Of a DNA stretch of 64,000 nucleotides, positions 34,139 to 42,947 are shown piece by piece. The notes below the pieces were generated by a model. That model was not told where the DNA came from. It saw only the letters and a program-made list of their open reading frames with translations, and ran no database searches. The translations under genes and the position numbers were made by a program. Positions within the stretch are counted from its first letter, which is position 1. Each line of letters begins with the position of its first letter. Origin of the DNA: Pseudomonas putida (GTDB lineage: Bacteria > Pseudomonadota > Gammaproteobacteria > Pseudomonadales > Pseudomonadaceae); assembly GCF_022627325.1 (NCBI RefSeq), contig NZ_JAETZZ010000015.1:62001-126000 (forward strand), read 5' to 3'.

Positions 34139-35113
34139 TCAGCCCTTCCACACCTGTGGGTTCACCAGATCCCGCGGCCGCTCGCCCAGCAGCGCAGCGC
34201 GCAGGTTGTCCATTGCCCGGTTGGCCATGGCCTCACGGGTTTCGGCGGTGGCCGAACCGATGTGCGGCAGCGTCAGGGCATTGGGCAGTTTGAACAGCGG
34301 CGACTCGCTCAGCGGCTCCTTTTCGTAGACATCCAGGCCCGCGCCGCGAATGGTGCCGTTTTGCAGCGCCTCGACCAGCGCTGCTTCGTCGACCACCGGG
34401 CCACGGGCGATGTTGATCAGGAAGGCGCTCGGCTTCATCAGCTTCAGCTCGCGAGCGCCGATCAGCTTGCGGGTGGCGTCGGACAGCGGCACCACGATGC
34501 AGACGAAATCGGATTCTGCCAGCAGTTGCTCAAGGCTGCGGTATTGGGCCCCGAGCTCCTGCTCCAGTGCTGGTTTGCGGCTGTTGCCGGCATACAGCAC
34601 CGGCATGTTGAAACCGAAGCGGCCACGGCGGGCGACGGCCGCGCCGATGTTGCCCAGGCCGACGATGCCCAGCGTCTTGCCGTGCACGTCGCTGCCGAAG
34701 TGCGCTGGGCCGACGGTGGCCTGCCATTGGCCGGCCTTGGTCCAGGCGTCCAGTTCGGCCGTGCGCCGTGCGCAGCCCATGATCAGCGAGAAGCCCAGGT
34801 CGGCGGTGCTTTCGGTCAGCACGTCAGGCGTGTTGGTCAGGGCGATGCCGCGCTCGTTGAAGTAGTCGACGTCGTAGTTGTCGTAGCCCACCGAGACGCT
34901 GGACACCACTTCCAGCTTGGCGGCCCCTTCGAGTTGCGCGCGGCCGAGCTTGCGACCGGCGCCGATCAGGCCGTGGGCTTCGGGCAAGGCTTCATTGAAC
35001 TGGGCACTGATGTCGCCGAGCTTGGGGTTGGGCACGATCACGTTGAAATCTTGCTGCAGGCGCTCGGCCATGGCCGGGGTTATGCGGCTGAAGGCCAGGA
35101 CGGTCTTTTTCAT
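34139..35113 (-). CDS. D-2-hydroxyacid dehydrogenase (GhrB/2-ketogluconate reductase-like)
   Basis: The 324 residues form the D-isomer 2-hydroxyacid dehydrogenase fold. The nucleotide site is GIVGLGNIGAAVARR, the catalytic arginine region is LINIARGPVVDEAALVEAL, the glutamate is in DVYEKEP, and the histidine is in TLPHIGSATAETREAM. It reduces glyoxylate, hydroxypyruvate or 2-ketogluconate with NAD(P)H. Which one is not decided here. GGAAG precedes the ATG at 35113. It is read in the same direction as the LysR gene upstream, with a repeat element between them. Confidence 0.88.
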   Translation of the reverse strand: MKKTVLAFSRITPAMAERLQQDFNVIVPNPKLGDISAQFNEALPEAHGLIGAGRKLGRAQLEGAAKLEVVSSVSVGYDNYDVDYFNERGIALTNTPDVLTESTADLGFSLIMGCARRTAELDAWTKAGQWQATVGPAHFGSDVHGKTLGIVGLGNIGAAVARRGRFGFNMPVLYAGNSRKPALEQELGAQYRSLEQLLAESDFVCIVVPLSDATRKLIGARELKLMKPSAFLINIARGPVVDEAALVEALQNGTIRGAGLDVYEKEPLSESPLFKLPNALTLPHIGSATAETREAMANRAMDNLRAALLGERPRDLVNPQVWKG

Positions 35114-35134
35114 CGGGCTACTTCCGGGCAAAAG

Positions 35135-35236
35135 GTAGAAGCTACAAGTTGCAAGCTACAAGCTGCAAGAGAAAGCAGCGCGTGCACGGCTCTGCTGTTG
35201 CTTGCAGCTTGCAGCTTGCAGCTTGCAGCTGCTTCA
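35135..35236. repeat. CTTGCAG-type long inverted repeat, copy 1
   Basis: The left arm (about 35137-35172) is built from GCTACAAG/GCTGCAAG units. The right arm (about 35200-35235) has four consecutive CTTGCAG units and is largely complementary to it. An inner AGCAG/CTGCT pair closes the loop. The right arm runs into the stop codon of the LysR gene (35234-35236). A related element lies at 48998-49123. Confidence 0.75.
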
Positions 35237-36181
35237 GTTCGCGATGAGCAACTCGTGGGTTTTCAGGTCCGCTTCGTGGGCTGCGAGAATCTCAGGCAGG
35301 GAATTGCGCAGGTACTCCACCCAGGTCTTGATCTTCGCATCCAGATACTGGCGCGACGGGTAGATCGCATACAGGTTCAGCTCCTGCAGCCTGTAGTCCG
35401 GCATCACCCGCACCAGGCTGCCATCCCGCAAACCCTCGATGGCCGAGTAGATCGGCAGCACGCCCATGCCCATGCCGCTGCGAATCGCGGTTTTCATCGC
35501 GTCGGCAGAATTGACCTGGAACGGCGAACTGGTGATGTTGACCAGCTCCTGGCCCTCCGGGCCGTCGAACAACCACTTTTCCAGCGGGATCACCGGGCTG
35601 ACCATGCGCAGGCAGGCATGCTGCAGCAGGTCGACCGGCTTGTGCGCGAAGCCGTGCCTGGCCACATAGTCGGGCGAGGCGCAGACGATGCTGTAGGTAA
35701 TGCCCAGACGCTGCGACACGAAGCCCGAGTCCGGCAGCTCGGTGGCCAGCACGATGGACACGTCATAGCCTTCGTCGAGCAGGTCGGGCACGCGGTTGGC
35801 CATGGTCAGGTCGAACGTCACGTCCGGGTGCGACTCGCGGTAGCGGGCGATGGCATCGACCACGAAGTGCTGGCCGACCCCGGTCATCGAGTGCACCTTC
35901 AATTGCCCGGCAGGGCGGGCATGCGCATCGCTCGCCTCGGCTTCGGCCTCTTCGACGTAGGTCAGGATCTGTTCACAGCGCATCAGGTAACGCTTGCCCG
36001 CCTCGGTCAGGGCGATGCGCCGCGTGGTTCGGTTCAGCAGCCGGGTTTGCAGATGGGCTTCCAGGTTGGAGACCGCCCGCGACACGTTCGCGGTGGTCGT
36101 ATCCAGTTGCGCCGCAGCAGCAGTGAAACTGCCAAGCTGGGCTACGCAACTGAAAGCACGCATGTTTTGCAGGGTGTCCAT
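35234..36181 (-). CDS. LysR-family transcriptional regulator
   Basis: The 315-residue protein has an N-terminal winged helix (MDTLQNMRAFSCVAQLGSFTAAAAQLDTTTANVSRAVSNLEAHLQTRLL by its pattern, residues 1-60) and a two-lobe effector domain. It is divergent from the FUSC-type efflux operon, and LysR regulators in this position usually control such aromatic-acid exporters, so the efflux operon is the likely target. The inducer is unknown. Confidence 0.9.
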   Translation of the reverse strand: MDTLQNMRAFSCVAQLGSFTAAAAQLDTTTANVSRAVSNLEAHLQTRLLNRTTRRIALTEAGKRYLMRCEQILTYVEEAEAEASDAHARPAGQLKVHSMTGVGQHFVVDAIARYRESHPDVTFDLTMANRVPDLLDEGYDVSIVLATELPDSGFVSQRLGITYSIVCASPDYVARHGFAHKPVDLLQHACLRMVSPVIPLEKWLFDGPEGQELVNITSSPFQVNSADAMKTAIRSGMGMGVLPIYSAIEGLRDGSLVRVMPDYRLQELNLYAIYPSRQYLDAKIKTWVEYLRNSLPEILAAHEADLKTHELLIAN

Positions 36182-36359
36182 GGGTCACTCTCAAGGTAGA
36201 GGGCAAATTGTGTCACGAAGTAAGTTGCATGTGCCTTCGACCAAAGCCGGATTATCGCTGTTTTGGTAACAAAGATTCGCAGGAATCCACGCTTATCGCC
36301 AGTGCGGCCGCCCCCTAGAATTGCCCAGCCCTCCACCTCTTCCTCGGGAAATCGCAGCT

Positions 36360-37889
36360 GTGCCGCGTCGCATCATCAGAACGCTTCAGGCGTTCAGTGC
36401 CTGTGCCATTAGCCTCACCTTGAGCGGCTGTATCGGAACCTGGGGCATTGCCCCACAAAGCAAGACCCTCCAAGCCAATACCTTGACCACCGACGCAGCC
36501 ATCCGTGCAGCCGCCAGCGATGCCCACTGGCCCGACCAGCAGTGGTGGCGTGCCTACCATGACCCGCAACTGAACCATTGGCTGGACCTGGCCGTGGCGG
36601 GTAGCCCGAGCCTGGCCATGGCCACAGCGCGGGTGCGCGCGGCCAAGGCCATGGCCGGCGTGGTCGAGTCGGCAGAACAGCTGCAGGCCAACGGCCAGGC
36701 GTCGCTCAAGCGCCACAACTGGCCTGAAGACTCGTTCTATGGCCCTGGCGCACTGTCGGGTGCCAACACCTGGGACAACAACGCCGCCATCGGCTTCAGC
36801 TATGCCCTGGACCTTTGGGGGCGCGAACGCAACGCCAGCGAACAGGCCGTGGACCAGGCACACATGAGCGTGGCCGAGGCCCGCCAGGCGCAACTGGAAC
36901 TGCAGAACAACGTGGTGCGTGCCTACATTCAGCTGAGCCTGCACTTCGCCCAGCGTGACATCGTCCAGGCCGAGCTCAAGCAGCAGGAGCAGATTCTGGC
37001 TTTGGCCAAGCGCCGCCTGGACGGCGGTATCGGTACCCATCTGGAGGTCAGCCAGGCCGAAGCCCCGCTGCCCGAAACCCATCGCCAACTGGACAGCCTC
37101 GACGAAGAAATCGCGCTTACCCGCAACCAGCTGGCTGCGCTGGCGGGCAAGGGGCCAGGGGAGGGCGCGCAGATCCAGCGCCCCAGCCTGACCCTTGCCG
37201 CCCCTGTGCAGCTGCCGTCTGCGCTGCCGGCCGAGCTGGTCGGCCAGCGCCCCGACGTGGTTGCCAGCCGCTGGCAGGTGGCCGCCCAGGCGCGTGGCAT
37301 CGACGTCGCTCACGCTGGCTTCTTCCCTAACGTCGACCTGGTCGGCAGCCTGGGCTTCATGGCCACCGGTGGCGGGCCGCTGGAATTTCTCAGCGGGCGC
37401 AAGTTCAACTACAACGTCGGGCCGGCCATCAGCCTGCCCATCTTCGACGGCGGCCGCTTGCGCTCGCAGCTGGGGGTGGCTGCGGCGGGCTATGACGTGG
37501 CCGTGGCGCGCTACAACCAGACGGTCATTGGCGCGTTGAGGCACATTTCCGACCAGTTGATCCGCCGTGAGTCGATGCAGGAACAGGCGCATTTCGCCGC
37601 TGAATCCGTGGCCGCTGCACAGAAGACCTACGACATCGCCATGATCGCCTTCCAGCGGGGCCTGACCGACTACCTCAACGTGCTCAATGCCCAGACCTTG
37701 CTGCTGCGCCAGCAGAACGTGCAGCAGCAGGTGCAGGCCGCGCGCCTGATCGCCCATGCCGAGCTGGTGACCGCCCTGGGCGGTGGCCTGCAGGCCGGCA
37801 AGGACGTGCCTGAGCAGGAGCGCCAGGCAGCGCCGACCACCCCAGCCAGCCTGGCTGTTTTCGACCGCAAACCGGACCACGCCGAATGA
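36360..37889 (+). CDS. NodT-family outer-membrane efflux lipoprotein
   Basis: The 509 residues start at a GTG after GGGAAA and carry a lipobox (FSACAISLTLSGC). Two OEP repeats follow (WWRAYHDPQLNHWLDLAVAGSPSLAMA..., ELVGQRPDVVASRWQVAAQARGIDVAHAGFFPNVDLVGS), the TolC-type channel fold. It provides the outer-membrane exit for the FUSC/DUF1656/HlyD system encoded just downstream. The FUSC start overlaps its stop (ATGA). Confidence 0.92.
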   Translation: MPRRIIRTLQAFSACAISLTLSGCIGTWGIAPQSKTLQANTLTTDAAIRAAASDAHWPDQQWWRAYHDPQLNHWLDLAVAGSPSLAMATARVRAAKAMAGVVESAEQLQANGQASLKRHNWPEDSFYGPGALSGANTWDNNAAIGFSYALDLWGRERNASEQAVDQAHMSVAEARQAQLELQNNVVRAYIQLSLHFAQRDIVQAELKQQEQILALAKRRLDGGIGTHLEVSQAEAPLPETHRQLDSLDEEIALTRNQLAALAGKGPGEGAQIQRPSLTLAAPVQLPSALPAELVGQRPDVVASRWQVAAQARGIDVAHAGFFPNVDLVGSLGFMATGGGPLEFLSGRKFNYNVGPAISLPIFDGGRLRSQLGVAAAGYDVAVARYNQTVIGALRHISDQLIRRESMQEQAHFAAESVAAAQKTYDIAMIAFQRGLTDYLNVLNAQTLLLRQQNVQQQVQAARLIAHAELVTALGGGLQAGKDVPEQERQAAPTTPASLAVFDRKPDHAE

Positions 37890-40063
37890 GTGCATCGAGC
37901 CTGCCCCTGCGCTGGCTGCACAGCCTGGAATGGCGCCGGGGTTTCTTTGCCTGGGCGCGTACCGACGGGGTGACGTGGGTCTACATCTGCAAGGTGCTGG
38001 CCGCTGCGTTCATCACCCTGTGGCTGGCCATGCGCCTGGAGCTGCCACAGCCGCGCACGGCGATGATCACCGTGTTCATCGTCATGCAGCCGCAGAGCGG
38101 CCATGTCTTCGCCAAGAGTTTCTACCGGGTGCTCGGCACCCTGGCCGGCTCGGCGATGATGGTGGCGCTGATTGCCCTGTTCGCGCAGAACACTGAGCTG
38201 TTCCTGCCCAGCCTGGCGCTGTGGGTGGGCCTGTGTTCGGCGGGCGCCATGCGCTACCGCACCTTTCGCGCCTATGGTTTCGTGCTGGCCGGCTACACCG
38301 CGGCCATGACCGGCCTGCCGGTGCTGGAACACCCAGACCAAGCGTTCATGGCGGCCGTGTGGCGGGTGCTGGAGATTGGCTTGGGCATCCTCGTTTCGAC
38401 CTTCGTCAGCGCCGCGGTCCTGCCGCAGTCGGCCAGCGCCGCCATGCGCAATGCGTTGTACCAGCGTTTTGGCGTGTTCGCCGGGGTCGTGGTCGAGGCC
38501 TTGCGTGGTGACAGCCAGCGAGACCGTTTCGAAACCAGCAACGTCAGGTTCGTCGCCGAGGCGGTCGGCCTGGAAAGCCTGCGCAACGTCACCGCCTTCG
38601 AAGACCCGCACATGCGCAGGCGCTCTGGCCGCCTGGTGCGCATGAACAGCGAGTTCATGGCCATCACCACGCGCTTCAACGCCCTGCGCCGGTTGCTTGA
38701 GCGCCTGCGCGCCCGTGGGCCGCTCACCATCGTCGGGGCCATCGAGCCGGGCCTGAACACCTTGGTCGAGCTGCTTGAGCCCTATGTCGGGCGCGCGCTG
38801 ACCGATGCCGATGCGCTGCGCCTGACGCTGGAGCTGGCGGCCTACAAAGAGGGCCTGCAGGCTCAGGTACGTGGCCTGCGCGCCGAATACCTGCTGACCG
38901 ACCCCAGCGAGTCCGACCAGCTCGATTTCCATACCGCTTTCGAGCTGCTCTATCGCTTGGTCGACGAGATGTACAGCTACGCCGAAACCCACGCCTCCCT
39001 GGCCGCGCACACGCATGAGCGCGAGCAGTGGGATGAGCCTTACGTGGCTCAGACCAGCTGGCTGGTGTCGCTGGCCGCCGGCCTGCGCGCCTCGGCGGTG
39101 CTGTTGCTGCTGGGCAGCTACTGGCTGCTCAGCGACTGGCCAAGTGGGGGCATGATGACCTTGATCGCCACCGTCACCGTAGGCCTGTCGGCGGCTTCGC
39201 CGAACCCCAAACGCATGTCGTTCCAAATGGCCTGCGGCACGGCGATCGGGGCGTTCATCGGCTTCTTCGAAACCTTCTTCGTGTTCCCTTGGATCGACGG
39301 CTTCGCGCTGCTGTGCATGGTGCTGGCGCCGGTGTTCACGCTGGGTGCCTTCCTGTCTTCGCGGCCTGCCTACGCGGGTTACGGCATAGGCCTGCTGGTG
39401 TTCTTCGCCATCGGCTCAGTGCCTAACAACCTGACCGTGTACGACCCTTACACCTTCATCAACGACTACATCGGCATGGTCATCGGTATGTTCGTCTGCG
39501 CTGCGGCGGGGGCGATCATCCTGCCGCCCAACAGCCGCTGGTTGTGGAGCCGCCTGGAGCAGGAACTGCGCGAGCAGGTGCTGTTCGCCATCAGCGGTCG
39601 CCTGCGCGGCCTGGGCTCGGCGTTCGAAAGCCGCACCCGTGACCTGTTGCACCAGGCCTATGGCCTGGCCGCCGGCAAGCCGCAGGTACAAAGCGAGCTG
39701 ATGGGCTGGATGTTGACGGTGCTGGAAATCGGCCATGCGGTCATCGAGCTGCGCAAGGAGCAGGCCCGCGCACCCGTCCACCCGGCGTATGCCGAGTCGC
39801 AGCCTTGGCGCCAGGCAATTCGTGTCATGGGCCGGGCGCTGGCGCGGCTGTTCCTGCAGCCCAGCGCCAGCAACCACGAGCGCGCGCTGGTGGCCGTCGA
39901 CCACGCCATCAGCCGTGTGCAGGCCACCGACGAACCCTTCGCCCGGCACTTCGACACCTCGGTGTTGCGCCGCGTGCAGAGCTACCTGCACTTCATCCGT
40001 TCCTCCCTGCTCGACCCACAGTCGCCGTTGGCTACGGCGAAAGGATTGCACGATGCTCCGTGA
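37886..40063 (+). CDS. FUSC-family inner-membrane transporter (aromatic acid efflux, AaeB-like)
   Basis: The 725 residues show two blocks of five to six helices (about 30-170 and 385-535), each followed by a large cytoplasmic region, as in AaeB/FUSC proteins. An example of the helix block is RTAMITVFIVMQPQSGHVFAKSFYRVLGTLAG. In E. coli AaeB works with AaeA to expel hydroxylated aromatic acids. It is second of four genes in the operon. The DUF1656 gene starts inside its end (11-base overlap). Confidence 0.9.
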   Translation: MSASSLPLRWLHSLEWRRGFFAWARTDGVTWVYICKVLAAAFITLWLAMRLELPQPRTAMITVFIVMQPQSGHVFAKSFYRVLGTLAGSAMMVALIALFAQNTELFLPSLALWVGLCSAGAMRYRTFRAYGFVLAGYTAAMTGLPVLEHPDQAFMAAVWRVLEIGLGILVSTFVSAAVLPQSASAAMRNALYQRFGVFAGVVVEALRGDSQRDRFETSNVRFVAEAVGLESLRNVTAFEDPHMRRRSGRLVRMNSEFMAITTRFNALRRLLERLRARGPLTIVGAIEPGLNTLVELLEPYVGRALTDADALRLTLELAAYKEGLQAQVRGLRAEYLLTDPSESDQLDFHTAFELLYRLVDEMYSYAETHASLAAHTHEREQWDEPYVAQTSWLVSLAAGLRASAVLLLLGSYWLLSDWPSGGMMTLIATVTVGLSAASPNPKRMSFQMACGTAIGAFIGFFETFFVFPWIDGFALLCMVLAPVFTLGAFLSSRPAYAGYGIGLLVFFAIGSVPNNLTVYDPYTFINDYIGMVIGMFVCAAAGAIILPPNSRWLWSRLEQELREQVLFAISGRLRGLGSAFESRTRDLLHQAYGLAAGKPQVQSELMGWMLTVLEIGHAVIELRKEQARAPVHPAYAESQPWRQAIRVMGRALARLFLQPSASNHERALVAVDHAISRVQATDEPFARHFDTSVLRRVQSYLHFIRSSLLDPQSPLATAKGLHDAP

Positions 40064-40268
40064 ACTCATGCCCCGTGAGATCGCCTTCCATGGCGTGTAC
40101 ATGCCCACCATGACCTTGATGTTCCTGTTCGCCCTGGGCCTGGCCTGGGGCTTGGACCGCTTCATCGCCAGCCATGATGGCTACCGCTTCTTCTGGCACC
40201 CGGCGCTGTTGCGCCTGAGCCTGTTCGTCTGCCTGTTCGGCGCCCTGGCGCTGTCGCTCTACCGGTGA
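40053..40268 (+). CDS. DUF1656-family small membrane protein (AaeX-like)
   Basis: A 71-residue protein with two hydrophobic helices (about 15-35 and 48-68), beginning MLRELMPREIAFHGVYMP as DUF1656/AaeX proteins do. It is always found between FUSC and HlyD genes. The function is unproven, and it may be a subunit or chaperone of the exporter. The gene overlaps the FUSC gene by 11 bases. Confidence 0.88.
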   Translation: MLRELMPREIAFHGVYMPTMTLMFLFALGLAWGLDRFIASHDGYRFFWHPALLRLSLFVCLFGALALSLYR

Positions 40269-40278
40269 GAATCCTTCG

Positions 40279-41139
40279 ATGAAAAAGTTCTTCAGCCTGA
40301 TTGCCACCTTGCTGGTGCTGACTGCTGCCGTGGTGATCGGTCGCCAGTTGTGGCTGCACTACATGACGACGCCCTGGACCCGCGACGGGCGCGTGCGGGC
40401 CGACATCATCAATGTCGCCGCCGACGTGCCCGGTTATGTGGTGGATGTACCGGTCAAGGATAACCAGCGGGTGAAGAAGGGCGACCTGCTGATCCGGATC
40501 GACCCCGAGCACTACCAGTTGGCCGTCGACCAAGCCAAGGCGCTGGTCGCCTCGCGCAAGGCCACCTGGGAGATGCGCAAGGTCAACGCCCGGCGCCGTG
40601 CCGACATGGACAACCTGGTGATCTCCAAGGAAAACCGCGACGACGCCAGCAACATCGCCAACGCCGCGCTGGCCGACTATCAACAGGCCCAGGCAGCCCT
40701 GGCAGCGGCCGAGTTGAACCTCACACGCACCCGCATCGTTGCCACGGTCGATGGCTACGTGACCAACCTGAATATCCACAAAGGTGACTATGCGCGTACC
40801 GGTGAGGCGGTGATGGCGGTGGTCGATGAACACTCGTTCTGGGTTTACGGCTTCTTTGAGGAAACCAAGCTGCCGCACGTGAAGGTGGGTGACCAGGCTG
40901 AGCTGCAGATGATGAGCGGCGAACGGCTCAAGGGCCATGTGCAGAGCATCGCCCGTGGCATCTACGACCGCGATAACCCGCAGAGCCGCGAGCTGATCGC
41001 CGACGTGAACCCGACCTTCAACTGGGTGCGCCTGGCCCAGCGGGTGCCGGTGCGGATACACATCGATGAAGTGCCGGACGGGTTTCTGCTGGCGGCAGGG
41101 ACGACGTGCACCGTGGTGGTGACGCCGAGCGATGGATGA
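40279..41139 (+). CDS. HlyD-family periplasmic adaptor (AaeA-like)
   Basis: The 286 residues have an N-terminal anchor (FFSLIATLLVLTAAVVIGRQLW), a lipoyl/barrel-sandwich region (ADVPGYVVDVPVKDNQRVKKGDLLIRID), a short alpha hairpin and a beta barrel (VDEHSFWVYGFFEETKLPHVKVGDQAEL). It joins the FUSC protein to the outer-membrane factor. It is fourth in the operon, ten bases after the DUF1656 gene. Confidence 0.92.
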   Translation: MKKFFSLIATLLVLTAAVVIGRQLWLHYMTTPWTRDGRVRADIINVAADVPGYVVDVPVKDNQRVKKGDLLIRIDPEHYQLAVDQAKALVASRKATWEMRKVNARRRADMDNLVISKENRDDASNIANAALADYQQAQAALAAAELNLTRTRIVATVDGYVTNLNIHKGDYARTGEAVMAVVDEHSFWVYGFFEETKLPHVKVGDQAELQMMSGERLKGHVQSIARGIYDRDNPQSRELIADVNPTFNWVRLAQRVPVRIHIDEVPDGFLLAAGTTCTVVVTPSDG

Positions 41140-41158
41140 ACGCAGGCCTGTGCGATGT

Positions 41159-41608
41159 CTAGACTGCCGCCCCGACCAAGACGGGCACTGTGACCCGGTC
41201 AATCACCTTCGCACTGACTGACGGGTCCAGCATCCGCCCCAGGCGCGACAGGTGGCGGTGGCCCATGATGATCAGCTCGCACTTGATTTCCTGCGCCTTG
41301 GCGACGATGGCCTCGACCGGTTGCCCTGCGACCATGCAGCCTTGGCTGCTGAAGCCGGCCTGCTTGAGCGATGCCACGGCTTCGGCCACGGCACGGTCGC
41401 CCAGGCGTTGTTCCTCACAGGCGGCAGGGTATTGTTCCACTTCCTCGGCGGTGTACGGCGCAGGCTTGTCGTGCACGGCGAACGTCGAGTCGATGGCCAG
41501 CAATACGTGCAGTTCGTGTTCGTCGGGCCGGCAGTAGCGGCGGGCGAGGGTGAGCAGGGCGGTCGAGGCAGGGGAGGCGTCGATGGCGATCAGGACGGGG
41601 CTGGGCAT
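41159..41608 (-). CDS. Universal stress protein (UspA family)
   Basis: The 149 residues are one Usp domain: MPSPVLIAIDASPASTALLTLARRY at the start and the nucleotide-binding pattern GHRHLSRLGRMLDPSVSAKVI with VPVLV at the end. Such proteins act in general stress tolerance. GAGGAT precedes the start at 41608. It is convergent with the HlyD gene. Confidence 0.9.
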   Translation of the reverse strand: MPSPVLIAIDASPASTALLTLARRYCRPDEHELHVLLAIDSTFAVHDKPAPYTAEEVEQYPAACEEQRLGDRAVAEAVASLKQAGFSSQGCMVAGQPVEAIVAKAQEIKCELIIMGHRHLSRLGRMLDPSVSAKVIDRVTVPVLVGAAV

Positions 41609-41647
41609 AAGGATCCTCGCTGAAACTGGCTGGTCGGTTGCCTGTAC

Positions 41648-41772
41648 TGGCCCCATCGCCGGCAAGCCGGCGCCCACAAGTTTGGCCTGCCCCCGGGTAG
41701 TTGGACACCCATCCAATGTCCCGGGGCAGTCCCCACCCCTGTGGGAGCCGGCTTGCCGGCGATAGGGCCGGT
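41648..41772. repeat. Inverted REP pair with internal hairpin, unit A
   Basis: Two REP sequences (about 41648-41678 and 41740-41772, core CGCCGGCAAGCCGGC) face each other. Between them lies a second hairpin: CTGCCCC and GGG pair with CCC and GGGGCAG (41687-41729) around TTGGA-N6-TCCAA. The 295-base gap between the usp and LysR genes holds nothing else I can name. Confidence 0.8.
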
Positions 41773-41903
41773 ACAGTCACAGCCTTACTTGTGGCTCATC
41801 AGGCCATGGAAATAAATGCGCTACCACGCACGAGCGCATTGCGTCTGGTGCAATCGTGCGACCTGCTAACATCGCGTTCCCACAACCGCCACGGAAATCG
41901 GCC

Positions 41904-42812
41904 ATGCCACTCCCGGACATGAACCTGCTCGTCGCCCTCGACGCCCTGCTCGATGAAGGCAGTGTGGTCGGCGCGGCGCAGCGCATGAACCTCAGCCCGG
42001 CGGCAATGAGCCGGACCCTCGGGCGTATCCGCGATGCCTTGGGCGATCCGATCCTGGTGCGCGCCGGCCGTGGCCTGGTACCGACACCTCGGGCGCTGGC
42101 CCTGCGCGAGCAGGTGGCGGCGCTGGTGGAGCAGGCCGGTGAGGTGTTCCGCAGTGCTGCAGAGGTGGATCTACCCAAGCTCGACCGAGCCTTCAACATC
42201 CGCACCAATGACCTGTTCATCGCCCTGTATGGTGCCCTGCTGTTGCGCCGCATGCACGAGCAGGCCCCGCGCACGGTACTGCGCTTCGTGCCGGAGAGCC
42301 CCGGTGGTGATGACGACAGCATCCTGCGCGATGGGCGCACCGACCTGATCATCAGCTCGACCGTCGACCTGGGCCCGGAAATCAAGGTGCAGAGCCTGTT
42401 CCAGACCTACTACGTGGGGTTGGCGCGGCGCGACCATCCGATCTTCGACCAGCCGATCACCGCGCAGAGTTTTGCCGGTTATCCACAGATCAGCGTGTCC
42501 CGGCGTGGCCGCGCTAACGGGCCGATCGATGTCGAGCTGGCCAACTTCAAGGTGCAACGGCGGGTGGCGCTGATTACGCCGAGCTTCCACTCGGCGTTGT
42601 TCTCGCTGCCCGATTCGGACCTGATCCTGCCGATGCCCGCCAATATTCTCAACAGTGTGCACAAGCTCGGCTTGCCGTTGCGCTCGTTCGAGATTCCGGT
42701 GCCGCTGGAACGGGTGACCGTGCTGCAGGCCTGGCACCCGCGTTATCACAACGATCCGGCGCACCGCTGGTTGCGGCAGATCTTGAAAGCCTGTTGCAGT
42801 GTCGATCCGTAA
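41904..42812 (+). CDS. LysR-family transcriptional regulator
   Basis: A 302-residue protein with the winged helix at about 4-62 (DMNLLVALDALLDEGSVVGAAQRMNLSPAAMSRTLGRIRDALGDPILVRAGRGLVPT) by pattern, resembling NodD/PcpR-like LysR proteins, and an effector domain with EIKVQSLFQTYYVGLARRDHPI. The ATG at 41904 is used. It lies directly upstream of the EmrAB-type efflux operon on the same strand, with a palindrome in the gap, and is its probable regulator. Confidence 0.88.
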   Translation: MPLPDMNLLVALDALLDEGSVVGAAQRMNLSPAAMSRTLGRIRDALGDPILVRAGRGLVPTPRALALREQVAALVEQAGEVFRSAAEVDLPKLDRAFNIRTNDLFIALYGALLLRRMHEQAPRTVLRFVPESPGGDDDSILRDGRTDLIISSTVDLGPEIKVQSLFQTYYVGLARRDHPIFDQPITAQSFAGYPQISVSRRGRANGPIDVELANFKVQRRVALITPSFHSALFSLPDSDLILPMPANILNSVHKLGLPLRSFEIPVPLERVTVLQAWHPRYHNDPAHRWLRQILKACCSVDP

Positions 42813-42842
42813 ACCCGCAGCGTTTTGTGGCGCTTCGCGTGG

Positions 42843-42859
42843 ATTGCGTCACACGCAAT
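42843..42859. promoter_or_regulatory. Palindrome upstream of the EmrAB-type operon, candidate LysR site
   Basis: ATTGCGT-CAC-ACGCAAT is a perfect 7+7 inverted repeat and contains the T-N11-A pattern usual for LysR-type binding sites. It lies 31 bases after the LysR gene and 88 bases before the transporter start. Confidence 0.5.
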
Positions 42860-42947
42860 ATAGAACTGCCGATAAGTCAGTTTTCGTAAGCATTCGACTT
42901 TCTTAGACTTGCTCCAGCCATAAAATTGTTGCTGGAGTTGTCTACCC

